Shown: piece after piece, positions 1 through 6,337 of the stretch
How the letters are laid out: every line of letters starts with the position of its first letter
How positions within the stretch are numbered: the first letter of the stretch is position 1
NCBI GenBank assembly: GCA_024691065.1
Contig: JAILOA010000280.1
Location: 1-7,492 of the forward strand
Direction of reading: 5' to 3'
Source: Lachnospiraceae bacterium
Lineage (GTDB): Bacteria; Bacillota; Clostridia; Lachnospirales; Lachnospiraceae
Length of the DNA: 7,492 bases
Program-made: the position numbers and the translations under genes
The notes under the pieces: model-generated
What the model was told of the DNA's origin: nothing
Database searches by the model: none
What the model saw: only the letters and a program-made list of their open reading frames with translations

Positions 1-4
1 TTAA

Positions 5-26
5 TTCAAGGTTATTATAATATAAT
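5..26 (+). promoter_or_regulatory. Promoter of the lipoprotein hydrolase with partial regulator box
   Basis: A TTCAAGG half-site at 5-11 is followed by a 9-bp gap and a perfect TATAAT at 21-26 (an overlapping TATAAT lies at 16-21). No TTGACA-like -35 is present where expected. The same half-site and the same 9-bp gap recur at two other promoters here (6338-6370 and 6731-6763), where a second TTCAAGG lies 11 bp further upstream. In this copy the upstream half would fall just outside the window. A box in place of the -35 suggests an activator-dependent promoter. Transcription from here would give a leader of roughly 225 nt before the ATG at 260. Confidence 0.55.
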
Positions 27-125
27 CGATTTATGTTAATGAGCTACCATAACAATATCATAATATTGCTTTAAGTATGGGATTTATAAAATCTCTCACT
101 TGTAAATTACTACGCATTTATATGA

Positions 126-199
126 CAGGCTCACTAACTACAATCCTAGCGCTAACAATAATCCGGGCAATAACAATTGTCAGGCTCACTACCAACAAT
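126..199 (+). repeat. 55-bp spaced direct repeat in the hydrolase leader
   Basis: The 11-mer CAGGCTCACTA occurs at 126-136 and again at 181-191. The match extends to 17 of 19 positions (126-144 against 181-199), followed by weaker similarity around a (C/T)TAACAA motif. It lies inside the presumed 5' leader of the hydrolase mRNA. The rest of this leader holds only weak AT-rich inverted repeats, for example CAATAT at 53-58 against ATATTG at 63-68. No small gene is apparent in 1-259. Confidence 0.6.
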
Positions 200-247
200 A
201 AAAAGTTAACAAAAAACATCACAGGTGTAAGTTACATTTAGCCTATG

Positions 248-253
248 AAAGGA
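248..253 (+). promoter_or_regulatory. Ribosome binding site of the lipoprotein gene; decides the start
   Basis: AAAGGA lies six bases upstream of the ATG at 260. An in-frame ATG at 245 overlaps this Shine-Dalgarno sequence and has none of its own, so 260 is the preferred start. The surrounding TATGAAAGGA is identical to the bases before the response regulator start at 3492. Confidence 0.75.
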
Positions 254-259
254 TATGCC

Positions 260-2929
260 ATGAGAAGAAAATATTTGAGTTTATTACTTGCTGCATCGAT
301 GATTATAACAGCTACGGGATGCAGCAAAACCGACAATTCAAGCAGCTCTTCAAGCAACTCCGGCTCGAGTTCGGCCACGCAGAAATCTATCGAAGAGAGC
401 CTGAATCTTGCAAACAATAAGGATCAGTCCTGGACCTACTCCTCTGACGCCGACGCATGGACGCTCGAAAGCGTAACGGCGGTCACGAACCCTGAAATCG
501 AGAACGAGCAGGGCGTTTCCGTTTGTGTTCCGGGCGCTTATGTAACCGGTATCGACACAGACAGCGATGGCGAGGCCGATGTAACGGCTGACGACGCATC
601 CGACGCCGTAAATGGCGTGCTGATTGTCAATCACGAGGGTGAGGTGACCAGCACAAACGGCCAGACATATACCGCTGACACCGCTCCCGTCATAGTAAAC
701 ACCGGTGCTGCCGGCTATAGCGAGCAGGAAAACCAGAATGCTTCCACAACCTATGCTGCAGAAGGATATATAAATGTAGCGTGCGGCAATAGAGGTAAGC
801 AAAGCTCTATCACCGACGACGACGGAAACACCGTATATACCGGTGATGCCCCTTGTTGTCTGGTCGATCAGAAAAATGCTGTGCGCTTCGTCAAATACAA
901 CATTCTTCTTGGTAACCTCCCCGGAAGCGTCGACTACTTTGTATCCACCGGCGGTTCGGGCGGCGGTGCCCATGCGACTATGATTGCAGCAACCTCAAAT
1001 AATCCGGACTTCTACGAGTACGAAGCCGAGGCCGGTGCAGTCGGCGTTTACAAAAATGACGATGGAAGTTTCACAACAACCGTAAATATTGACGGCGAGG
1101 AGGTTGAGCTTTCCGACGGTATGTGGGGATGCATGGCTTACAGTGCGATTACATCTCTCGCTGAGGCCGATATGACATTGGCTTTCGAGTATTATATGGA
1201 CACAACCTACGACTTCAGCACTCCATTTCAAAAGCAAATGGCAGAATACCTTTCCGAAGAATATATGGATTACATCAATGACAAAAATCTTTCCGTCGAT
1301 GAAAGCAAGGTTGGATTTGATATAAATGAAGACGGCGACACTGAGGATACCGTCGACCTCACAATCGAAAGAAACGAGAAGAAATATTCCGATACAAACG
1401 GTTATTACGGAACTTATTTGAATTTCTATCTTGCCGAATTTAAGGAAAGCCTTAAGTCATATCTTGACAGACTTGATTATGCCGAAGACTGGACCTGGTT
1501 TGATGAGAATGGCGACGCACTCTCTGATGATGATGTGGCAAATATGAGTCTTGAAGATAAGGCAAATGCATTCATCGAGGGTAGATATGTTAAATCTTCC
1601 AGTGGCGGAATGTCAGGTGGTCCCGGCGGTTCAGGCGGTCCGGGTGGATCAGGCGGTTCAGGCGGTCCGGGTGGACCTGGTGATTCTTCAGATAGCGATT
1701 CAAGCGACTCCGATGATTCATCAAGCGAAATGAGTGGCGGTCCGGGTGGATCCGGTGGTCCCGGCTCCGGCGAAAAACCTAGTGGCGATCCTCCTGGCGA
1801 CGGCAACGGTCCCGGTGGATTCGGTGGTCCCGGCGGTTCTTCGGATTCAAGTAACTCTTCCGCTTCCGGTGATTCTTCAGATTCAAGCGAATCCTCAAGT
1901 GAAATGGGCAACCCACCCGGTGACGGCAATGGTCCCGGCGGTTCTTCGGATTCAAGTGACTCTTCCGCTTCCGGTGATTCTTCAGATTCAAGCGAATCCT
2001 CAAGTGAGATGGGCAACCCTCCTGGTGACGGCAACGGTCCTGGCGGTTCTTCAGATTCCAGTGACTCTTCCGCTTCCGGTGATTCTTCTGATTCAAGCGG
2101 ATCATCAAGCGAGATGGGCAACCCACCCGGTGACGGCAACGGTCCCGGCGGTTCTTCTGACAGCAGTTCTTCAGATTCAGGCGATGGCTCAACAGAAGAA
2201 GTCGGAACCCCGGATGAAGGAACAACCCAGGCTTCCGGTAATAGCACAGACTCCTCAAACTATTCAAGCTTTGACGAACTTCTCAGTGCTTATCAGGAAG
2301 ATATCGCATCTGTTGAAGAAGGCGATGATTACGGAAATAACATTGTTGAATTATACAATCCTGTAAACTATGTCGGCGCTGAAGGAACCGAAAATCCTAC
2401 CTGGACAAGAATTCTTATGGGCGCATCCGAAGGAGATATTTCCATGCTCAACTCTCTCAATCTTCAGATAGCATGGCTTGCTTGTGGCACAGACGCAAAC
2501 ATCGAATGGCAATGGGATGGCGGACACGTTCCATCTGAGATATTCGGAGATTCACTTGCTCTTTACGTAGATGAAATGTACGGAAAATATGTCGATGGCG
2601 CTAAGGAAGTTTCCAAGGCAGCAGCAGAAAAACAAACCGAGAACGGCTCCGAAGAATCTGCTACCGGCACAGACATTTCAAAATGGGTAACTTATAAAGA
2701 TGGAAATGTAGATTTCTCCCTTGCAGACATTGCTGCATACAGAACAGCCGGCGCAAGCAAGGCAATCCCTGGCTTCGACGTAATGGACTATGGCCAGGAG
2801 GATTATGTATTTGGAAATGCAAGTGCAGACGCAAGACATTGGGATAAATATGTATTAAAAGTATTTGAAGAACATGCGGATGACTTAGCAGACTTATTTA
2901 ACAGCACAAGCTCAGATGATTCGGAGTAA
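260..2929 (+). CDS. Tannase/feruloyl-esterase-like alpha/beta-hydrolase lipoprotein with a long low-complexity insertion
   Basis: An 889-residue surface lipoprotein. Residues 1-20 are a signal peptide with lipobox ATG-C, so Cys21 is the lipidated residue. After a Ser-rich linker, an alpha/beta-hydrolase domain begins near residue 55. The nucleophile motif GGSGGGAH puts the catalytic Ser at 233. The probable acid is Asp726 (ASEGDIS) and the probable base is His756 (WDGGHVPSE). The Asp-His spacing of 30 resembles bacterial TanB-type tannase (32 in the Lactobacillus plantarum enzyme, from memory). The Ser-Asp spacing is 493, but 272 once the low-complexity block at 446-666 is removed, against 256 there, so the block is an insertion in the lid region of the catalytic domain. 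The C-terminus, with an ARHWDKYV motif, is well ordered. DxDxDG-type loops occur in the N-terminal half. It is monocistronic, with its own promoter and terminator. The likely role is hydrolysis of ester-linked phenolics or acyl groups on plant polymers; the substrate is unknown, and an adhesive or structural role cannot be excluded. Confidence 0.8.
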   Translation: MRRKYLSLLLAASMIITATGCSKTDNSSSSSSNSGSSSATQKSIEESLNLANNKDQSWTYSSDADAWTLESVTAVTNPEIENEQGVSVCVPGAYVTGIDTDSDGEADVTADDASDAVNGVLIVNHEGEVTSTNGQTYTADTAPVIVNTGAAGYSEQENQNASTTYAAEGYINVACGNRGKQSSITDDDGNTVYTGDAPCCLVDQKNAVRFVKYNILLGNLPGSVDYFVSTGGSGGGAHATMIAATSNNPDFYEYEAEAGAVGVYKNDDGSFTTTVNIDGEEVELSDGMWGCMAYSAITSLAEADMTLAFEYYMDTTYDFSTPFQKQMAEYLSEEYMDYINDKNLSVDESKVGFDINEDGDTEDTVDLTIERNEKKYSDTNGYYGTYLNFYLAEFKESLKSYLDRLDYAEDWTWFDENGDALSDDDVANMSLEDKANAFIEGRYVKSSSGGMSGGPGGSGGPGGSGGSGGPGGPGDSSDSDSSDSDDSSSEMSGGPGGSGGPGSGEKPSGDPPGDGNGPGGFGGPGGSSDSSNSSASGDSSDSSESSSEMGNPPGDGNGPGGSSDSSDSSASGDSSDSSESSSEMGNPPGDGNGPGGSSDSSDSSASGDSSDSSGSSSEMGNPPGDGNGPGGSSDSSSSDSGDGSTEEVGTPDEGTTQASGNSTDSSNYSSFDELLSAYQEDIASVEEGDDYGNNIVELYNPVNYVGAEGTENPTWTRILMGASEGDISMLNSLNLQIAWLACGTDANIEWQWDGGHVPSEIFGDSLALYVDEMYGKYVDGAKEVSKAAAEKQTENGSEESATGTDISKWVTYKDGNVDFSLADIAAYRTAGASKAIPGFDVMDYGQEDYVFGNASADARHWDKYVLKVFEEHADDLADLFNSTSSDDSE
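1595..2257 (+). repeat. Low-complexity coding region with three 105-bp tandem repeats
   Basis: This encodes residues 446-666 of the lipoprotein hydrolase. The first part is a glycine-rich stretch of GGPGGSGG-type motifs alternating with Ser/Asp runs. It is followed by three nearly identical 35-residue units at 1835-1939, 1940-2044 and 2045-2149, each built as a Ser/Asp/Glu-rich half plus SSEMGNPPGDGNGPG, with partial units on both sides. Copies differ by few substitutions (for example Asn/Asp and Glu/Gly changes), which suggests recent in-frame slippage or unequal recombination. The block is expected to be disordered and acidic. Confidence 0.9.
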
Positions 2930-2967
2930 GACACACTAAAAATCAAGTCTGCATAGGACATAGAATT

Positions 2968-3205
2968 ACTTAATTTTTGACTTGCTAAGTAACTTAAATT
3001 AACTTGATTTTTAACTTGCCGAGTGACTTAAATTAACTTGATTTTTGACTTGCTAAGTAACTTAAATTCACTTAATTTTTGACTTGCCGAGTGACTTGAA
3101 TTTACTTGTTATTCGACTTGCCGAGTGACTTGAATTTTCTTGATATTTGACTTGTTTAGCGGCTTAAATTCACTTGATATTTGACTTGCTGAGCGGCTTA
3201 AATTT
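2968..3205 (+). repeat. Seven 34-bp tandem repeats in the 3' UTR of the hydrolase gene
   Basis: Seven contiguous units of exactly 34 bp start at 2968, 3002, 3036, 3070, 3104, 3138 and 3172. A degenerate partial unit seems to precede them (2935-2967). Each unit has three ACTT-type words at offsets 1, 13 and 25, a T-tract, and a 7-bp odd palindrome: AGTAACT in units 1 and 3, AGTGACT in units 2, 4 and 5, AGCGGCT in units 6 and 7. There are no spacers, so this is not CRISPR. The array lies between the stop codon (2929) and the terminator (3212), and so should be transcribed with the hydrolase mRNA. Confidence 0.95.
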
Positions 3206-3211
3206 ACTAAT

Positions 3212-3250
3212 ACCCACAAAAAATCTTATGATTTTTTGTGGGTTTTTGTT
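3212..3250 (+). terminator. Rho-independent terminator of the hydrolase gene
   Basis: A perfect 14-bp inverted repeat, ACCCACAAAAAATC at 3212-3225 and its complement at 3230-3243, encloses a 4-nt loop and is followed by a T-rich tail (TTTTGTT). The T-run is only on the + side, so it ends + strand transcription, about 280 nt after the hydrolase stop codon. Confidence 0.9.
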
Positions 3251-3267
3251 AAAATTTTCAAATTTAT

Positions 3268-3343
3268 GGTTTCCGATGCTTTTGCTTGCTTTTTACAACT
3301 CAAGGTCCCGGCTAAAAGCATCAAAACCAAAAGCTTCGGAAAC
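3268..3343. repeat. Inverted repeat with two alternative right arms
   Basis: The left arm 3268-3284 (GGTTTCCGATGCTTTTG) can pair with 3328-3343 (16 bp, one mismatch, over 3269-3284). It can also pair with 3314-3328 (9 bp plus 5 bp around a small bulge). The two right arms adjoin each other and resemble a diverged direct repeat. The element lies downstream of the terminator at 3212-3250 and upstream of the promoter at 3378-3406. It has no T-run, so it is not a terminator. It could be a DNA-level element, a relic of a small mobile repeat, or a small RNA. Nothing else was recognised between 3251 and 3377. Confidence 0.6.
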
Positions 3344-3377
3344 TTACCACAAAACTCACTTCACATAAAACATCAAA

Positions 3378-3406
3378 TTGCACATTTACATGAATTATTA
3401 TATAAT
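3378..3406 (+). promoter_or_regulatory. Sigma-A promoter of the response regulator-kinase operon
   Basis: TTGCAC at 3378-3383, a 17-bp spacer, and a perfect TATAAT at 3401-3406. The predicted start of transcription near 3413 leaves a leader of about 80 nt. No TTCAAGG box lies in front of it, so unlike the hydrolase promoters this one looks constitutive or differently controlled. Confidence 0.75.
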
Positions 3407-3491
3407 TTTATATATATCGGAGAGCGTGATTATTCTCCTCCTACATTCTAATCATATTTGGATGCACACCGTATATGAAAGGACTTTACAT

Positions 3492-4376
3492 ATGAAAATT
3501 TTGATTATAGAAGATGGCTTTCTATTAGCTGATATGATGAAGGATTGGTTTAAAAAGAAAAATAATAAAGTTAAAATTTGTATGGATGGTTTGGAAGGTT
3601 ACGAAGAAGCTTTAAAGAACCCATATGATATTATTATTTTGGATATAATGCTTCCAAGCAAAGATGGTTTTTCCATTCTTTCAGATCTGCGTTCTAACAA
3701 CATAATTACTCCGGTTTTGATTTTATCCGCGCGTTCCGAGCTGGAAGACAAACTTAGAGGCTTTAAATCAGGTGCCGAGGATTACCTCACGAAACCCTTT
3801 CACATAGAGGAGCTTGAGGCAAGAGTAAATGTAATGGTCGAAAAAATGTACTACATTAATTCACCTCAAAATAATTCAGGAAATAAGAATGGTAACAATT
3901 TTATAAATGCATCCGGCAATAATTCAGGTAATATTTCCAATAATACCGGTAATCCCAACAATAACTCAAATGGAAATGGCAAATCCAACACCAATTCAAA
4001 CAGCTCTTCGGATAATAATCCGAATGCACAATCCGGTAACAAGGATAACAATACATTTAAATACAATGATCCAAGCAAATTATGTGCAGGATCCTTATCT
4101 CTTGACAAAAACAGCCATATTTTAGAGGACACTTCGTCAGGCTTAAATATACTGCTTCCTTCAAAGGAATATATTCTTATGGAGTATTTTTTAAGTAACC
4201 CGAATCAACTGTTATCAAAGGAACAAATCACAGTGCATATTTGGGGATATGATACAGATGTAAATTACAACAATGAAGAAGTTTACATTTCATTTTTAAG
4301 GAAAAAGCTACGTTACCTTAATTCAAATGTATCAATCGAAACCTTACGTGGGAGTGGCTACCGCTTAAAGGTCTGA
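3492..4376 (+). CDS. OmpR/PhoB-family response regulator with Asn-rich linker
   Basis: A 294-residue DNA-binding response regulator. Residues 1-120 form the receiver domain, with acidic pocket Glu7/Asp8, phospho-acceptor Asp51 (LDIMLP), switch Ser79 (LSAR) and Lys101 (TKPF). Residues about 197-294 form a winged-helix domain, with LPSKEYILMEYF, the SKEQI-x-IWGYD region and the C-terminal LRGSGYRLKV. Between them, residues about 123-194 are an Asn/Ser/Gly-rich linker of about 70 residues; family linkers are usually only around 10-20 residues, and total length is usually near 230. The ATG at 3492 is chosen because AAAGGA (3478-3483) precedes it by 8 nt; upstream in-frame starts lie inside the promoter. 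The histidine kinase gene follows 159 bp later. It probably binds the TTCAAGG direct repeats in this window (inference). Confidence 0.92.
   Translation: MKILIIEDGFLLADMMKDWFKKKNNKVKICMDGLEGYEEALKNPYDIIILDIMLPSKDGFSILSDLRSNNIITPVLILSARSELEDKLRGFKSGAEDYLTKPFHIEELEARVNVMVEKMYYINSPQNNSGNKNGNNFINASGNNSGNISNNTGNPNNNSNGNGKSNTNSNSSSDNNPNAQSGNKDNNTFKYNDPSKLCAGSLSLDKNSHILEDTSSGLNILLPSKEYILMEYFLSNPNQLLSKEQITVHIWGYDTDVNYNNEEVYISFLRKKLRYLNSNVSIETLRGSGYRLKV
3858..4073 (+). repeat. Low-complexity Asn-rich linker-coding segment
   Basis: This encodes residues 123-194 of the response regulator. In residues 127-187, 27 of 61 are Asn, mixed with Ser and Gly, in words such as NNSGN, SGNNSGN, NNTGN and NNNSNGNG. 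The DNA is rich in AAT/AAC codons but has no strict period, unlike the repeats in the kinase and the hydrolase. The Lys-rich elements and the winged helix resume in frame, so the gene is intact. Confidence 0.85.
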
Positions 4377-4491
4377 ATTTGTTCACTCCTTAGATTCCGG
4401 CATATATCATATAAATGTATTTAAAGGTTTGAATTTGTTCACTCCTTAGATCTTAACATACAACAAATGACTATGCCTAAAAGTCTGAAAT
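4365..4491 (+). repeat. 56-bp tandem repeat between regulator and kinase genes
   Basis: A 31-bp block at 4365-4395 recurs at 4421-4451 with one mismatch. A shorter, degenerate third copy of its first 15 bases lies at 4477-4491, again exactly 56 bp on. The first copy includes the last four codons of the response regulator (stop codon included). The second half of the unit is poorly conserved (about 12 of 25 positions). No terminator was found in the 159-bp gap, so the two genes are probably co-transcribed. Confidence 0.8.
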
Positions 4492-4535
4492 AACGAAAAC
4501 TACAATAAAAACTTACATAAATTTTGGAGATTCAT

Positions 4536-5993
4536 ATGATCAAAAAAACAAAAAGAAAAATATCCACAATTTTAATAGTTGGTTATCTCCTGTTTTTGAT
4601 TTTCATTCTAGTTGCTTACTATTTTTGGATTTGTAGGGAAGATGAAAATGAAATTTCAAAAACTTTAATGACACATTTTAAGGTTTTAACTGATTTTAGG
4701 GAAGGTAATAATCCTGTGAAACAACCACCGGACGGCAACGAAGTTCCGGACGATAACACAGCCCCGGACGGCAACACAGCCCCGGACGGCAACGAAGCCC
4801 CGGACGGCAACACAGCCCCGGACGGCAACACAGCCCCGGACGGCAACGAAGTTCCGGACGATAACACAGCCCCGGACGGCAACGAAGCTCCCGATAACCT
4901 TCAACCCCCTTCCGACGCCATACCTCCTTCTGATATGCAATTTGAAAACAATTCATCAGCAAATGAAAAAATGAAATTCTATATGATTTCAACACCTATT
5001 TTTACCGTATTTAAGAAGGGTGACAGCATTAGTGTATATGATAAATCTGCGATTGGACGTGCCTCCGACAATATAACCGAAGAAAAGCTTATTCAGCTTT
5101 CCGAGAAAATGTTTAATAATGCGGACACCTCGGGAACCTATAACAATTATCAATATGAAATTTCCATATGGGACGGTGGATTGTTAGTTGCATTTACTGA
5201 TGTATCAAGCAAAAAAAAAGAAGAACATAGAATTCTATACCGACTTATTTTAATAGGGTTACTGTCATTAATTTTATGGTGTGTATTTGTGTTATGGCTA
5301 AGCAAACTTCTTGTCTCCCCTCTTGAAATGGCAATGAAGAAGCAATCCAATTTTCTGCTTGCAGCGGGCCACGAACTAAAGACCCCGATTGCCGTAATCA
5401 AAACCAGCCACTCCATGCTTAAGCCCGAACTGGGTGATAACAAATATCTTAAGTACGCCGAAGAAGAGGTCGACAGCATGAGCCTTTTGGTCAATGAAAT
5501 GCTTGAAATATCAAAGCTAAAAACCAACGCTCTTCCACCCGAAACCGAAAATATAAATCTAAGCAAATGCTTGGAAGGGGCAGTGCTTCCATTTGAAGCC
5601 ACTGCCTATGAGAAAAATGTATCGTTCGATCAGGAAATAACACCTGACATTACATTTGTCGGCAATTCACCTCAGCTGAAAAGACTCGTCGGAATCCTTA
5701 CCGACAATGCCATTAAGCATACGAAATCAGGCGATAAAGTGATTGTTTCGCTTACAAAAGATAAGGGAAAAGCTTTGCTGTCGGTTAAAAACCAGGGTGA
5801 ACCAATTCCCGAAAATGAACAACAAAATATATTCAACCAGTTTTACCAAATCAATTCAGCGAGAACACGTGAAAAAGGTCGCTACGGCCTTGGACTCTCC
5901 ATTGCTGCAGAGATTGCAAAAAACCATCATTCGGTAATCAAGGTTCGCTGCCGGGACGGCTGGACTGAATTTTATCTGTATTTCAATTTGTAA
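4536..5993 (+). CDS. Sensor histidine kinase with PDGN-repeat extracytoplasmic domain
   Basis: A 485-residue membrane kinase, partner of the upstream response regulator. It has TM1 at about 11-32, an external domain at about 33-232, TM2 at about 233-255, and then a short linker to HisKA with no evident HAMP domain. The phospho-acceptor is His279 (AAGHELKTPI). The HATPase domain shows an N box with Asn391 (LTDNAIKH), a variant G1 box (NQGEPIPE, Asn where Asp is common), an F box (IFNQFYQ) and a G2 box (GRYGLGLSIA). Residues 65-121 are hexapeptide repeats PD(G/D)N(T/E)(A/V), followed by a globular stretch (about 150-230). The start is ATG 4536 with TTTGGAG at 4523-4529; an in-frame TTG at 4524 overlaps that site and is rejected. 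The signal sensed is unknown; the Asp-rich repeat suggests a cation, a polymer or the cell wall (inference). Confidence 0.92.
   Translation: MIKKTKRKISTILIVGYLLFLIFILVAYYFWICREDENEISKTLMTHFKVLTDFREGNNPVKQPPDGNEVPDDNTAPDGNTAPDGNEAPDGNTAPDGNTAPDGNEVPDDNTAPDGNEAPDNLQPPSDAIPPSDMQFENNSSANEKMKFYMISTPIFTVFKKGDSISVYDKSAIGRASDNITEEKLIQLSEKMFNNADTSGTYNNYQYEISIWDGGLLVAFTDVSSKKKEEHRILYRLILIGLLSLILWCVFVLWLSKLLVSPLEMAMKKQSNFLLAAGHELKTPIAVIKTSHSMLKPELGDNKYLKYAEEEVDSMSLLVNEMLEISKLKTNALPPETENINLSKCLEGAVLPFEATAYEKNVSFDQEITPDITFVGNSPQLKRLVGILTDNAIKHTKSGDKVIVSLTKDKGKALLSVKNQGEPIPENEQQNIFNQFYQINSARTREKGRYGLGLSIAAEIAKNHHSVIKVRCRDGWTEFYLYFNL
4728..4898 (+). repeat. Nine 18-bp tandem repeats in the kinase sensor domain
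   Basis: Nine in-frame units of 18 bp run from 4728 to 4889, with a partial tenth to 4898. They encode PD(G/D)N(T/E)(A/V). Units 1-2 (GNEV, DNTA) recur as units 7-8, which points to duplication of a multi-unit block. The codons are almost identical between units (CCGGACGGCAAC core) and much more GC-rich than the rest of the kinase gene, so expansion was recent. Confidence 0.95.
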
Positions 5994-6006
5994 AATGAAG
6001 ATATCC

Positions 6007-6083
6007 GAACCGACCGGTTCTTTCGTTCGGAGCTCATAAGTTGCTTTCGTTCGGAGCTCATAAGTAGCTTTCGTTCGGAGCAT
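6007..6083 (+). repeat. 24-bp tandem repeats downstream of the kinase gene
   Basis: Units at 6021-6044 and 6045-6068 differ at one base. A third, truncated copy (TTTCGTTCGGAGC) begins at 6069. Each full unit contains the palindrome GAGCTC. The inverted repeat GAACCG-AC-CGGTTC (6007-6020) abuts the array. TCCGAAC (6004-6010) can also pair with GTTCGGA (6025-6031) in the first unit. The array lies in the 3' UTR of the kinase, before the terminators. Confidence 0.9.
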
Positions 6084-6120
6084 TTCAAGAACCTTTCTAT
6101 ATTATTTAAACCACATAATC

Positions 6121-6173
6121 AAAGTGAAGAGAAATCCGATGTTTCCGGCTTTTTCTCTTCACTTTTTATTTTT
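6121..6173 (+). terminator. First terminator of the regulator-kinase operon
   Basis: A 14-bp stem (AAAGTGAAGAGAAA at 6121-6134 with 6152-6165) encloses a CCG/CGG-containing loop and ends in a T-rich tail. It lies about 130 nt after the kinase stop codon. Confidence 0.9.
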
Positions 6174-6196
6174 GAATTCTCTTTTTTGATTCAATT

Positions 6197-6250
6197 AGTG
6201 AAGAGAAATCCGATGTTTCCGGCTTTTTCTCTTCACTTTTTATTTTTTTT
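6197..6250 (+). terminator. Second, duplicated terminator
   Basis: Positions 6197-6247 are identical over 51 bases to 6123-6173, 74 bp downstream. The 12-bp stem is 6197-6208 with 6226-6237, followed by a long T-run. The pair forms a back-to-back double terminator produced by a recent duplication. Confidence 0.9.
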
Positions 6251-6337
6251 ATACAATTCATCTTAACTTTTACTCTTCATTTTTTTAAACTTTATCATAA
6301 TTTTCTTAGCATTAATGAATGATTTTTTTTATGTAAT

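Noticed and set aside
245..259. Upstream ATG as start of the lipoprotein
   Set aside because: It overlaps the Shine-Dalgarno sequence that serves the ATG at 260, and the signal peptide n-region MRRK begins at 260.
350..973. 207-codon minus-strand frame inside the hydrolase gene
   Set aside because: It lies opposite the conserved N-terminal and nucleophile region and shows no domain or start signal.
1477..2247. Long minus-strand frame rich in Pro, Ser and Glu, opposite the hydrolase repeats
   Set aside because: It mirrors the Gly/Ser/Pro codon repeats of the + strand gene and has no ribosome site, no promoter and no recognisable domain.
2968..3205. CRISPR array
   Set aside because: The 34-bp units are contiguous with no spacers, and no cas gene is present.
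3174..3451. Small + strand frames across the terminator and inverted repeat
   Set aside because: They run through a strong terminator and the promoter, with no ribosome site and no recognisable product.
4619..4995. Three overlapping minus-strand frames with short peptide repeats
   Set aside because: They are shadows of the 18-bp repeat, which is open in all frames because its unit length is a multiple of three.
5934..5945. TCAAGG inside the kinase gene, and another near 3300
   Set aside because: Single incomplete copies without the 11-bp partner or a -10 at 9 bp.
5856..6083. Minus-strand frame with a repeated TYELRTKA peptide
   Set aside because: It is produced by the 24-bp repeat and has no start signal or domain.
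6121..6250. Duplicated stem-loops as ends of an insertion element
   Set aside because: The copies are direct, each is a complete terminator with T-run, and no transposase lies between them.
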